Part shown: positions 8,443 to 18,754 of the stretch, piece after piece
Position numbering within the stretch: the stretch's first letter is position 1
How the letters are laid out: each line of letters starts with the position of its first letter
Assembly: GCA_030039005.1 (NCBI GenBank)
Contig: JASHQT010000124.1
Span: forward strand, 1-29,226
Length of the DNA: 29,226 bases
Source: Bryobacteraceae bacterium
GTDB taxonomy: Bacteria > Acidobacteriota > Terriglobia > Bryobacterales > Bryobacteraceae
Direction of reading: 5' to 3'
The notes under the pieces: model-generated
What the model saw: only the letters and a program-made list of their open reading frames with translations
The model's database searches: none
What the model was told of the DNA's origin: nothing
Made by a program: the position numbers and the translations under genes

Positions 8443-8915
8443 GCCGGTGAGGCCTGCGCGGGAGCTTGAAACAGCTCTTCACTCTTGGCCAGCTCCCAGG
8501 CCAAATGGTTGATGTAGAACAGCAGCACGGCCGCCGAATAGCGATCCTTGAATTTATCGTAGATGCGCTCGCGCCAACCCTCTGTGAGGTACTTGGAGCC
8601 GTCGATGTCCTTGTCGAAAAAGCCGTCCTGATTGGGAATGCCCAGCTCGTCAACCACGGCCTTAATCATGTCGAGGTGGGAGACGAGAATAGCCTGGGCC
8701 AGATCGGTGCAGAACGCCTCGTCCTGTTCGTTGACGCGGGTCCAAAACCGCGGCACCGCCTTGCGCATGTTTTCGGCATTCAGCTTGGCCAAATGGAAAC
8801 GGACTTTGGCGCGGTCGTAAAGCTGATAGGTCTTGAGTTTGCCGATGGAGATGGCCCGAACCAGTTCAGTGAATCCCTGCTCGCCCTGGCCGAGGAAGAC
8901 TTCGGACAACTGCAT
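8439..8915 (-). CDS. Unknown soluble protein heading the pheST cluster
   Basis: About 158 residues, helical, with no signal peptide or membrane helix. It includes LSEVFLGQGEQGFTELVRAI, SIGKLKTYQLYDRAKVRFHL, and a C-terminal SKYLTEGWRERIYDKF followed by YINHLAWELAKSEELF. I believe similar proteins occur in other acidobacteria, but I know no function. I chose the ATG at 8913-8915 because the sequence from there reads as a compact domain. An in-frame ATG (8948) and a TTG (9026) would extend it into a stretch containing a short direct repeat (GGCCATT twice) that looks noncoding. None of the starts has a good ribosome binding site. The stop overlaps the ankyrin start by four bases, so the two are translationally coupled. 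Confidence 0.7.
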   Translation of the reverse strand: MQLSEVFLGQGEQGFTELVRAISIGKLKTYQLYDRAKVRFHLAKLNAENMRKAVPRFWTRVNEQDEAFCTDLAQAILVSHLDMIKAVVDELGIPNQDGFFDKDIDGSKYLTEGWRERIYDKFKDRYSAAVLLFYINHLAWELAKSEELFQAPAQASPA

Positions 8916-9035
8916 AAAGAGCCAGCGTAGCACTCCACGGCTGGCCATTGGCCATTGGCTAGGGGCGGCCACGGCCCACAGAGATTCGCGGAGCGTGTCG
9001 TTTGTAGGAGACAAGGTAATATTCAAGTGACGCTC

Positions 9036-9050
9036 GCGGGCGCTGCCCGC
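9036..9050. other. GC-rich hairpin in the divergent intergenic region
   Basis: GCGGGC at 9036-9041 pairs with GCCCGC at 9045-9050 around a three-base loop. It lies between the minus-strand pheST cluster and the plus-strand iorAB genes, with no T-run. It could be a leader structure of the minus-strand transcript. An A/T-rich ATATATAG at 9128-9135 may belong to the promoter of iorAB, but no good -35 box is visible. Confidence 0.3.
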
Positions 9051-9174
9051 CTGGAAGTTGCTGACAGCAAAAGAAAAGATAGCCGAGTGCGTACGCCGCC
9101 GATTTCGGGCTAGCGGTGCTGCTTTCGATATATAGTTGAGAAGAGCATACCATCAGCTCCAGAGGAGGCCCACG

Positions 9175-9693
9175 ATGGCAGTCACCTTCATCTTGAACGG
9201 GAAATCCCAGACGGTCGATGTTTCGCCGCAAATGCCGCTGCTTTGGGTGTTGCGCGATACGCTCGGCATGACCGGCACCAAGTTCGGCTGCGGCATGGCG
9301 CTGTGCGGCTGCTGCACGGTGCATCTGAACGGCCAGCCGATCCGGTCTTGCGTCACGCCGGTGGCCAACGTGGCAGGCAAGCACATCACCACGATCGAAG
9401 GCTTGTCGCGGGACAGCAGTCATCCGGTACAGCGCGCGTGGCTGGAGGTGGATGTTCCCCAGTGTGGCTATTGCCAGTCCGGCCAGATCATGACCGCGGC
9501 GGGTTTGTTGATGAAGACCTCTCATCCCACCGACGCCGATATCGACGAGGCCATGCACGGCAACATTTGCCGCTGCGGGACTTACCAGGCGATTCGCAAG
9601 GCGGTGCACCTGGCGGCGCAGTATCAAGCGGCGGCCGCGGGCAAGCGGACCGTAGCGGAAAATGGCCGCGCCAATGAAGGAGGTGCGCAATGA
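9175..9693 (+). CDS. iorA: [2Fe-2S] subunit of an isoquinoline 1-oxidoreductase-like enzyme
   Basis: A 172-residue iron-sulfur subunit of the xanthine oxidase family. It has the plant-ferredoxin-type cluster with Cys39, Cys44, Cys47 and Cys59 ([10 protein letters not shown]), then the helical second cluster domain with Cys97, Cys100, Cys132 and Cys134 ([17 protein letters not shown]). It passes electrons from the molybdenum cofactor subunit encoded next. GAGGAGG lies seven bases before the ATG at 9175 and fixes this start. The stop overlaps the next gene's start (ATGA at 9690-9693). The symbol is by family resemblance; the substrate is unknown and may be an aldehyde or N-heterocycle. Confidence 0.9.
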   Translation: MAVTFILNGKSQTVDVSPQMPLLWVLRDTLGMTGTKFGCGMALCGCCTVHLNGQPIRSCVTPVANVAGKHITTIEGLSRDSSHPVQRAWLEVDVPQCGYCQSGQIMTAAGLLMKTSHPTDADIDEAMHGNICRCGTYQAIRKAVHLAAQYQAAAAGKRTVAENGRANEGGAQ

Positions 9694-11810
9694 ACGCGGT
9701 GACTTCGGATTCGAAGCGCAAACTGGACCGGCGCAGTTTCCTGAAAGCCAGCGCCGCGTCGGCGGGGGGCCTGCTGATCGCGTTCCAATTCACGGAGTCT
9801 GAGCTCGCAGCCGCGCCGGAATCGGCGGCGAAACTGAACGCGTATATCCACGTCGCAAGCGACGATGTGGTCACGTTCATGATCGCGAAGTCCGAAATGG
9901 GCCAGGGACCGATGACGTCGCTCTCGCAGATTCTGGCCGACGAGCTGGATTGCGATTGGAAGAAGATCCGGACCGAGTTCGCGCCGGTGGATCCGGCCTA
10001 CGGGCCGCTGCAGGGCACATTCGGAAGCATGAGCATACGGTTCTCCTATGAACCGCTGCGCAAGGCGGGCGCGTCGGCGCGCGACATGTTGCTCCAGGCT
10101 GCGGCGCAGAAGTGGGGCGTGGCGAAATCTCAGCTTCGCACCGAAAACGGCTATGTGATCAATACGGCCAGCAATGAGCGCGCCAGCTACGGGAGCTTGG
10201 CCGACGCGGCGGGAAAGCTGCAGGCGCCCGCGAAAGTGGCGGTGAAAGATCCGAAAGACTTTCATCTGATCGGGACCTCGGTCAAGCGGCTGGATACGCC
10301 CTTGAAGATCAACGGGACGGCGGAGTTCGGCATCGACGCGCGGCGTCCAGGCATGGTTTACGCCGTGGTGCAGCGCTGCCCCGTGTTCGGCGGCAAAGTG
10401 GCCAGCTTCGATGCCACGAAGGCCAAAGCAGTGCCGGGCGTGAAGGACGTGGTGGAGATTTCGCGAGGCGTGGCGGTGATCGCCGACAATACCTGGGCAG
10501 CCATGGAAGGGCGCAAAGCGCTGGCCGTGAAATATGACGAAGGCAAGAACGCCAATCTCAGCAGCGCCGGCATCCGTGAGCTGTTCGTGAATCTCGCGCA
10601 AAAACCCGGCGCGGTGGCGCGCCACGACGGCGACGTGAACGCGGCGCTGGCCAATGCGTCGAAGAAAATCGAGGCGGTGTACGAGGCGCCGTATCTTTCG
10701 CACGCGCCCATGGAACCGATGAATTGCACTGCCGACGTGCGGCCGGATAGCGCGGAAGTGTGGGTGTCAACACAGATCCAAACGGCGGCGATGGGCACCA
10801 CGGCGAAGATCACCGGCCTTCCTCCGAGCAAGATCCAGATTCACACGCTGTTTCTGGGCGGCGGTTTTGGGCGTCGCGGCGGAGACGATTTCGTCGGAGA
10901 AGCGGTGGAGATTTCCAAGGCCATCGGCAAGCCGGTGAAGCTGACCTGGTCGCGCGAGGACGATATGCAGCACGATTTGTACCGGCCCGCCTCGTACGCG
11001 AAGTTTACGGGAGCTCTCGATCAGGACGGGTGGCCGGTAGCCTGGGACACGCGCGTAGTGTGCCCTTCGTTCGGCGGCTTGCGCGACGGCGTGGACCGCA
11101 CCAGCGTGGAAGGCATCATCGATCTCGAATACACGATCCCGAATTTCCACGTCGACTATCATCCGCCAGACGTCGACATTCCGACGACCTACTGGCGTTC
11201 GGTGGGATTCTCGCAGAATTGCTTTTTTTCGGAGAGTTTCCTGGACGAGCTGGCGCACGAGACCGGCAAGGACCCGTTCGAGTTCCGGCGCAAGCTGCTT
11301 TCTAAGTCGCCGCGCCTGCTGGGCGTTCTGGAGCTTGCGGCGCAGAAGGCCGGTTGGGGCAAGCCGCTGCCGGCCGGACACGCGCGCGGCATTTCAGTGG
11401 TGAACAATATCGGCAGCTACAACGCGCAAGTGGCCGAGGTTTCGGTGGACCAAGGCAAGCTGCGTGTGCATCGCGTCGTGTGCGCCGTGGATTGCGGGCA
11501 GGTGGTGAATCCCGCCGGCGTGGAACAGCAGATCCAGAGCGGAATCGTGTATGGGTTGAGCGCTGCGATGAAGGGCGCGATCACGATCGAGCGTGGCCGC
11601 GTGGTGCAGGGCAACTTCAACCACTACGACGTGATGCGTATTAACGAAATGCCGGTGGTGGAGGTGTACCTCGTGCCGAGCCAGGCGGCACCGGGAGGGA
11701 TCGGAGAGGCGAGCACGCCCTCGAGCATTCCGGCGGTGACGAACGCGATCTTTGCCGCGACTGGCAAGCGGATCCGCACGCTGCCGATCCGGGCCGAGGA
11801 TTTGGTATAA
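9690..11810 (+). CDS. iorB: Molybdopterin-binding subunit, isoquinoline 1-oxidoreductase-like
   Basis: The 706-residue large subunit of a two-subunit molybdenum hydroxylase. The N-terminus has a Tat signal ([12 protein letters not shown], Arg14-Arg15, then a hydrophobic stretch), so the folded complex is probably carried to the periplasm or its membrane face. The iron-sulfur subunit would then be exported with it. Cofactor-binding segments include [13 protein letters not shown] and, near the C-terminus, PGGIGEAST with the likely catalytic Glu around residue 673. There is no FAD subunit nearby, in line with IorAB-type enzymes that pass electrons to a cytochrome or membrane carrier. No XdhC-like maturation gene or cytochrome c subunit is seen in the window. 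Confidence 0.92.
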   Translation: MNAVTSDSKRKLDRRSFLKASAASAGGLLIAFQFTESELAAAPESAAKLNAYIHVASDDVVTFMIAKSEMGQGPMTSLSQILADELDCDWKKIRTEFAPVDPAYGPLQGTFGSMSIRFSYEPLRKAGASARDMLLQAAAQKWGVAKSQLRTENGYVINTASNERASYGSLADAAGKLQAPAKVAVKDPKDFHLIGTSVKRLDTPLKINGTAEFGIDARRPGMVYAVVQRCPVFGGKVASFDATKAKAVPGVKDVVEISRGVAVIADNTWAAMEGRKALAVKYDEGKNANLSSAGIRELFVNLAQKPGAVARHDGDVNAALANASKKIEAVYEAPYLSHAPMEPMNCTADVRPDSAEVWVSTQIQTAAMGTTAKITGLPPSKIQIHTLFLGGGFGRRGGDDFVGEAVEISKAIGKPVKLTWSREDDMQHDLYRPASYAKFTGALDQDGWPVAWDTRVVCPSFGGLRDGVDRTSVEGIIDLEYTIPNFHVDYHPPDVDIPTTYWRSVGFSQNCFFSESFLDELAHETGKDPFEFRRKLLSKSPRLLGVLELAAQKAGWGKPLPAGHARGISVVNNIGSYNAQVAEVSVDQGKLRVHRVVCAVDCGQVVNPAGVEQQIQSGIVYGLSAAMKGAITIERGRVVQGNFNHYDVMRINEMPVVEVYLVPSQAAPGGIGEASTPSSIPAVTNAIFAATGKRIRTLPIRAEDLV

Positions 11811-11825
11811 GCCGCTGCATTTGAC

Positions 11826-11847
11826 TTAGTCCACTTAGGTGGACTAA
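11826..11847 (+). promoter_or_regulatory. Perfect palindrome, likely toxin-antitoxin operator
   Basis: TTAGTCCAC (11826-11834) and GTGGACTAA (11839-11847) form a perfect 9-base inverted repeat around TTAG. It ends nine bases before the antitoxin GTG. TTGACT at 11821-11826 could serve as a -35 box overlapping the left arm; the -10 box is not clear. A further partial half-site, TGGACT, follows at 11850-11855. Antitoxins of this family repress their own promoter by binding such palindromes, so autoregulation is the likely role. Confidence 0.7.
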
Positions 11848-11856
11848 CCTGGACTC

Positions 11857-12111
11857 GTGGCCGATTTGGTGAACGTTCACGAAGCCAAGACGCATTTTTC
11901 CAAGCTGCTGGCGCGCGTGCTTCGAGGCGAAGAAATTGTCATCGCCAAGGCGGGGCAGCCGGTTGCGCGCCTGATCCCGGAGCGAAAACTAGCCCCCACG
12001 CGCCGCGTGCCAGGAGTCGACAAAGGAAAGCTCAAGATCGCGAGCGATTTCGATACGATGTCCGATTCTGAGCTGGAGTTGTGGTATGGCTCTGACAAAC
12101 GCCGCAGATGA
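11857..12111 (+). CDS. Phd/YefM-family antitoxin
   Basis: An 84-residue antitoxin. The N-terminal DNA-binding domain has the family pattern VNVHEAKTHFSKLLARVLRG, then EEIVIAKAGQPVARLIP. The C-terminal tail (SDFDTMSDSELELWYG) is the acidic segment expected to wrap and block the toxin. It starts with GTG at 11857. No clear ribosome binding site precedes it and the palindrome ends nine bases upstream, so the message may have a very short or no leader. The stop overlaps the toxin start (ATGA at 12108-12111), giving coupled translation. Confidence 0.93.
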   Translation: MADLVNVHEAKTHFSKLLARVLRGEEIVIAKAGQPVARLIPERKLAPTRRVPGVDKGKLKIASDFDTMSDSELELWYGSDKRRR

Positions 12112-12494
12112 GGCTCCTGCTGGACACGCACGTTTTTCTGTGGTGGAACGAGGGTAGCCCGAGACTTTCGCGCAACGCTCACCGGCTCTTAGCCGACCCG
12201 GGAAACAACCTTTTCTTTAGCGTGGTGAGCGCGTGGGAAATGGCCCTGAAGGCGCAGTCAGGCAAGTTGGGCTTACCAACTCCGGTATCGGCGTATGTTC
12301 CGGCGCGTCTCAGCCACTACGGGATGGAAGCGTTGGGACTCACTTTGGTACACGTGCTCGCATCGAGCGCTCTTCCCGCGCATCACCGGGACCCATTCGA
12401 CCGAATGCTCGTCGCGCAGGCGCAAATCGAACAGCTCACCATCGTGACTCATGACTCCGAGCTTCGGCGGTACGCCGTTGAAACGGTCTGGTAG
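12108..12494 (+). CDS. PIN-domain toxin, VapC-like ribonuclease
   Basis: A 128-residue PIN-domain endoribonuclease toxin. All acidic metal ligands are visible: Asp6 in LLLDTHVFLWW, Glu44 in SAWEMALK, Asp95 and Asp98 in HHRDPFDRML, and Asp116 in THDSEL. The module therefore looks active rather than decayed. The W-W after the first Asp and the DPFDR motif match the PIN group that pairs with Phd-type antitoxins. It is coupled to the antitoxin by an ATGA overlap. Its stop is followed after one base by the start of an alpha/beta hydrolase. Confidence 0.94.
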   Translation: MRLLLDTHVFLWWNEGSPRLSRNAHRLLADPGNNLFFSVVSAWEMALKAQSGKLGLPTPVSAYVPARLSHYGMEALGLTLVHVLASSALPAHHRDPFDRMLVAQAQIEQLTIVTHDSELRRYAVETVW

Positions 12495-12495
12495 G

Positions 12496-13224
12496 ATGGC
12501 GAACACGCGCGAAAACCTGCTGTTGCTGCCGGGATTGGTATGTGACCAGGGCGTCTGGCAGCAACAAATTGACGCGTTGAGCGACGTGGCGGCGTGCACC
12601 TGCGCCGATTACGGCTCGCTCGATTCATTGGCCGCGATGGCGGAAGCGGCGCTGCGCGCGGCGCCCGAGCGGTTTTCCGTCGCCGGGCATTCGATGGGCG
12701 GGCGCGTGGCACTGGAGATTTACCGGCTCGCGCCGGACCGCGTGGCACGCATCGCGCTCCTCAACACCGGATACTTGCCGCTTGCCTCGGGGCCGGCGGG
12801 CGAAGAGGAGCGGCGCAAGCGCGGCGACTTTGTGGCGCTGGCGCAATCGCAAGGGATGCGCGCCATGCTTGAGCAGTGGCTGCCGCCGATGATCGATTCA
12901 CAGCGCCATGGCGATACGGCGCTGGTGAATTCGATTATCGAAATGATGTCGCGCAAAACGCCGGAGATTTTCGCGGCGCAAGTACGCGCTCTTCTTGCCC
13001 GGCCGGATGCCAGCCAGGTGCTGGAACAGATCCGCTGCCCGGCGCTATTGATCACCGGGCGCGAGGATGGGTGGAGCGGTCCGGCGCAGCATCAGGCCAT
13101 GTTTCACAAGCTGGCGGCGAGAATCGCAGGTAGCAAGCTCGTCGTAGTGCCGGACTGTGGCCACATGTCGACCATGGAGCGGCCGGTAGAAGTGAGCGCG
13201 GCGCTGCGGGACTGGCTGCGGTGA
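12496..13224 (+). CDS. Alpha/beta hydrolase
   Basis: A 242-residue alpha/beta-hydrolase-fold protein, with the oxyanion region LLLPGLVCDQGVW, nucleophile elbow GHSMGG (Ser66), acid Asp191 in GREDGWS and His223 in CGHMSTMERP. The triad is complete. The short length with no signal peptide suggests a cytoplasmic esterase or lipase-like enzyme; the substrate cannot be told. The ATG at 12496 is one base after the toxin stop, and an in-frame ATG at 12451 inside the toxin gene is less likely. Probably co-transcribed with the toxin pair in front and the metallo-beta-lactamase-like gene 15 bases behind. Confidence 0.88.
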   Translation: MANTRENLLLLPGLVCDQGVWQQQIDALSDVAACTCADYGSLDSLAAMAEAALRAAPERFSVAGHSMGGRVALEIYRLAPDRVARIALLNTGYLPLASGPAGEEERRKRGDFVALAQSQGMRAMLEQWLPPMIDSQRHGDTALVNSIIEMMSRKTPEIFAAQVRALLARPDASQVLEQIRCPALLITGREDGWSGPAQHQAMFHKLAARIAGSKLVVVPDCGHMSTMERPVEVSAALRDWLR

Positions 13225-13239
13225 TATGCTGGCTGCGTT

Positions 13240-14113
13240 ATGTTGTCCCGCCGCGATCTTCTGAACACCTTGACCGCGTTTGCGGCCGCGCCACTCGCCG
13301 GACGTCTTTACGGGCAAACCGCCGAAGAATTGTTCCACCGCAACATCGGATCGCCCGACCAGTTCAACAAGCCTTTCCCACCGCATAAGGTGATCGGTAA
13401 CATCTATTACGTCGGTTCCGAATCGCTCGGGTCGTTTCTTTTCGTCACTCCGGAAGGAAACATCCTGCTGAACAGTTGTTTCGAGGCGACGGTGCCGGTA
13501 ATCCGGGCTTCGGTGGAAAAGCTGGGCTTCAAGTTCACCGACGTCAAGATCCTGATCGGCAGCCACGCGCACGCCGACCACATGCAGGGTGATGCGCTGG
13601 TGAAGGAACTCACCGGGGCCACAGTGATGGCCATGGCCGAGGACGTGCCGGCGTTGATGAAGATCACACCCGAAAACAAGCCGCACCCGGTCGACAAAAT
13701 TCTGCACGATGGTGACAAGGTGAAGCTGGGCGGGACGACGCTCACGGCGCGCTTAACCCCAGGCCACACACGCGGTTGCACCAGTTGGGTAGCCCATGTC
13801 GAAGAGGGCGGAAAGACGCACGAAGTGGTGGTGATCGGCAGCATGGGCGTGAATCCGGGCTACCGGCTCATCGATAACAAAGACGTTCCCGATATCGTGG
13901 GCGAATACACGCGCGGCTTCAAGCTGCTGCGCTCGCTTCCGTGCGACGTGCCGCTCGGATCGCATCCGGCGATGTACAACATGCAGGAAAAGTACGCGAG
14001 GATCGGCAAGGGACCGAATCCGTTCATCGATCCGGAAGGCTACACGCACGAGCTGGATCTGGAAGAACACGCGTTCCTCGAAGTGCTGAACCAGCAGAAG
14101 AAGGCCGCCGGGC

Positions 14114-14121
<8 letters not shown>
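13240..14121 (+). CDS. Subclass B3-like metallo-beta-lactamase fold protein
   Basis: A 293-residue exported protein. The N-terminus (LSRRDLLNTLTAFAAAPLAG) looks like a Tat signal. The metal site follows the subclass B3 pattern: HAHADH at 109-114 (the His116, His118, Asp120 and His121 ligands of standard numbering), His176 in PGHTRG and His242 in GSHPAMYN. The order, spacing and flanking text (IGNIYYVG near the start, LPCDVPLGSHP near the end) resemble B3 enzymes such as L1 more than glyoxalase II or RNase Z. Soil acidobacteria carry many such proteins; whether this one hydrolyses beta-lactams is unproven. It ends convergent to the transporter gene, overlapping by eight bases. Confidence 0.85.
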
Positions 14122-16827
<2,706 letters not shown>

Positions 16828-16831
16828 CCGT

Positions 16832-18721
16832 CTACTGTTGCTCGACCATAATTGACCTCCAGGATTGATTTCCCGCGGTATCGGTGGCGTAGATCATGAT
16901 CGTGGTCATGCCCTCGTATAGCGAGATCGGGCCGGTCGACCAGTTACTCGTTCCCGACGCGACGCCGGCGCCGCCTGTAGAGCTGGTCCATGTGATCTGC
17001 GTGATGCCCAGGCTGTCTTGCGCGATGCCGCTCACAATGATTGAACCCGTCGACGTGGATACGAAGGTCGCCGCCGGGGATAAGATCGTGAGCGAGGGAG
17101 GCGCGGAATTGCCTCCGGGGCTGGGATTGGCCGGAGGGCTAGGAGCGGACGGGCTGGGATTGGATGGGCTCGGGTTCGGACTGCCAGAAATCGGAGTATC
17201 GGTAAGCGGCGGCTGGCTGGTGACCGTGACACTGGCCGAGACCGTATCCCCGATCGCATCCTGAGCGGTGACGGTGATGACGTTGGCTCCGGCAATTAGA
17301 GGAATCGAAGCCACCGACCAGCTTGATGACGAGCTCGATGAATTTTCCGGCGGAGAAACTTGGGCCGTTCCGGATGCACCCTGGTCAGTGGACCAGCTCA
17401 CAGCAATCGCTCCCGAGCCGCCCGATGCCGTCCCGTTCAGCGCCGTGGACGTTGCGGTGGTCGTCGCGGCGGGCGGTTGGATCGTTATAGCCAGCGGACT
17501 TGGACTTGAAGTCGTCGTCGAAACCGGCGGCGCCGGAGCGGGGGAAGTCACCGGCGCGTAGAGCAGCTGGCCGGCGGCGATATCGTCGGGCGACAGACCC
17601 GCAACCTTCTTATAGTACGGGTACATGACGTCCGCGGGATTGTCGGAATGTCCCAGCCCCAGCGCGTGGCCGGTTTCGTGCAGCGCGACGCTGAACACGT
17701 CCACGTCCGCTCCAATTCGCCAGGTCTCGGCATCGTTGAAGTGCTGATGACCCGCAATCGATTCCGGATTCAACGGATAAGGATAGAAGGTGTGCGCCAG
17801 GGTGGTTGCGCTGGTAAACGGGTAATCGTCGCCGTGCGCGCCGTTGGCAAACAACACCGCTAGTGTCTGGGGCCCGTCAGGATCGTTGGTCTGCGTGAAC
17901 GTGACTTGGACATATTTGGCCCACTCGGCATACGCACGTTCGATCTCCGATTCCACTTCGCTCTGTGGGTCCTGGCCGGTGACGGAAACGAAGGCGTAGT
18001 TCAGACTGGCGCTGCCATTTCCCGGCCATGCCCCCACCAGCGGCACTGCCTGCGCCACTGGACCGGCTGAGGTGAGCGCGCCCGCGCATCCGTATGCCGG
18101 CACTCCCTGCACCAGATCCTGCGACGCGGGAAATATATAGGAGACTTCGTCCCAATCCGCCAACTGCCGCACCTGATCGCCCGTGCCTTCGATCAAAAGA
18201 TGGTGCGGCAGAAGATCCGGATTGTCCAGGATGGACGCGCCGGTCTCGGCCGCGATCGCGCGCGCGTCTCCTTCCAGAACGTCGGAATAAAATTCCACGA
18301 TCACCGGCGGCGCCGGACCGGACGTGAGCTTCGCCGTCAACAGCGGGCTGATTTTCTCCGCGGGCTGAAGCTGGCCCATCCAGCGAATGCCCAGCCCGCT
18401 TAAGTCCGTACCATTGGGCATCGAAATCGAGAGCGTGAAATCGGGAACGTAGGAAAGCGCATTCGCGCCGCGGCCGGCAAGCGCGCTTAACTGCGGCGCG
18501 CCAGGCTGTGCGGCGAACTGAACCAGGAAATGCGAACGGCCGGGTTTGCGCGTTCTGCGAAATCCTTGTACGGCCTTAGGGATCGAGTCCCAACCCCTCA
18601 GGTGCAAAACCGGTTGAGCCTGCGCGGCGGCGGCCAGGAGAATCCACCCCAGTGCATAAAAGCTGTAGTGTTTCAGCGTAAACACGACAGATCCATCGGA
18701 ACTCTCCTGAGAGTTTTTCAT
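16832..18721 (-). CDS. Secreted matrixin-like metalloprotease with Ig-like domains
   Basis: A 629-residue secreted protein. A signal peptide (YALGWILLAAAAQAQ) is followed by an unassigned region to about residue 230. A zinc protease domain then carries HETGHALGLGH (348-358) and the Met-turn DVMYP (Met366), the pattern of matrixins. The C-terminal half has two Ig-like repeats (for example GANVITVTAQDAIGDTVSAS) joined by a Pro/Ser-rich linker around PSPSNPSPSAPSPP, probably for binding outside the cell. The ATG at 18721 gives a long charged leader before the signal core; a GTG at 18685 would be a tidier start, but neither has an ideal ribosome binding site. It is divergent from the NHL gene with only 33 bases between starts. 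Confidence 0.88.
   Translation of the reverse strand: MKNSQESSDGSVVFTLKHYSFYALGWILLAAAAQAQPVLHLRGWDSIPKAVQGFRRTRKPGRSHFLVQFAAQPGAPQLSALAGRGANALSYVPDFTLSISMPNGTDLSGLGIRWMGQLQPAEKISPLLTAKLTSGPAPPVIVEFYSDVLEGDARAIAAETGASILDNPDLLPHHLLIEGTGDQVRQLADWDEVSYIFPASQDLVQGVPAYGCAGALTSAGPVAQAVPLVGAWPGNGSASLNYAFVSVTGQDPQSEVESEIERAYAEWAKYVQVTFTQTNDPDGPQTLAVLFANGAHGDDYPFTSATTLAHTFYPYPLNPESIAGHQHFNDAETWRIGADVDVFSVALHETGHALGLGHSDNPADVMYPYYKKVAGLSPDDIAAGQLLYAPVTSPAPAPPVSTTTSSPSPLAITIQPPAATTTATSTALNGTASGGSGAIAVSWSTDQGASGTAQVSPPENSSSSSSSWSVASIPLIAGANVITVTAQDAIGDTVSASVTVTSQPPLTDTPISGSPNPSPSNPSPSAPSPPANPSPGGNSAPPSLTILSPAATFVSTSTGSIIVSGIAQDSLGITQITWTSSTGGAGVASGTSNWSTGPISLYEGMTTIMIYATDTAGNQSWRSIMVEQQ
18700..18715. promoter_or_regulatory. 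Palindrome near divergent starts
   Basis: AACTCTC (18700-18706) and GAGAGTT (18709-18715) form a perfect 7-base inverted repeat with a two-base centre. It lies at the start of the matrixin-like gene and about 40 bases before the start of the divergent NHL gene. A short spacer suggests a protein-binding site rather than an RNA hairpin. It could regulate both genes, but it may be chance. Confidence 0.3.
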
Positions 18722-18754
18722 GGGGCAGACACACTACTCCATTCAGGAGTACCC

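Noticed and set aside
9624..10703. Long minus-strand frame across iorB
   Set aside because: Antisense to a clear molybdopterin subunit, with the His/Arg-rich composition of a shadow frame.
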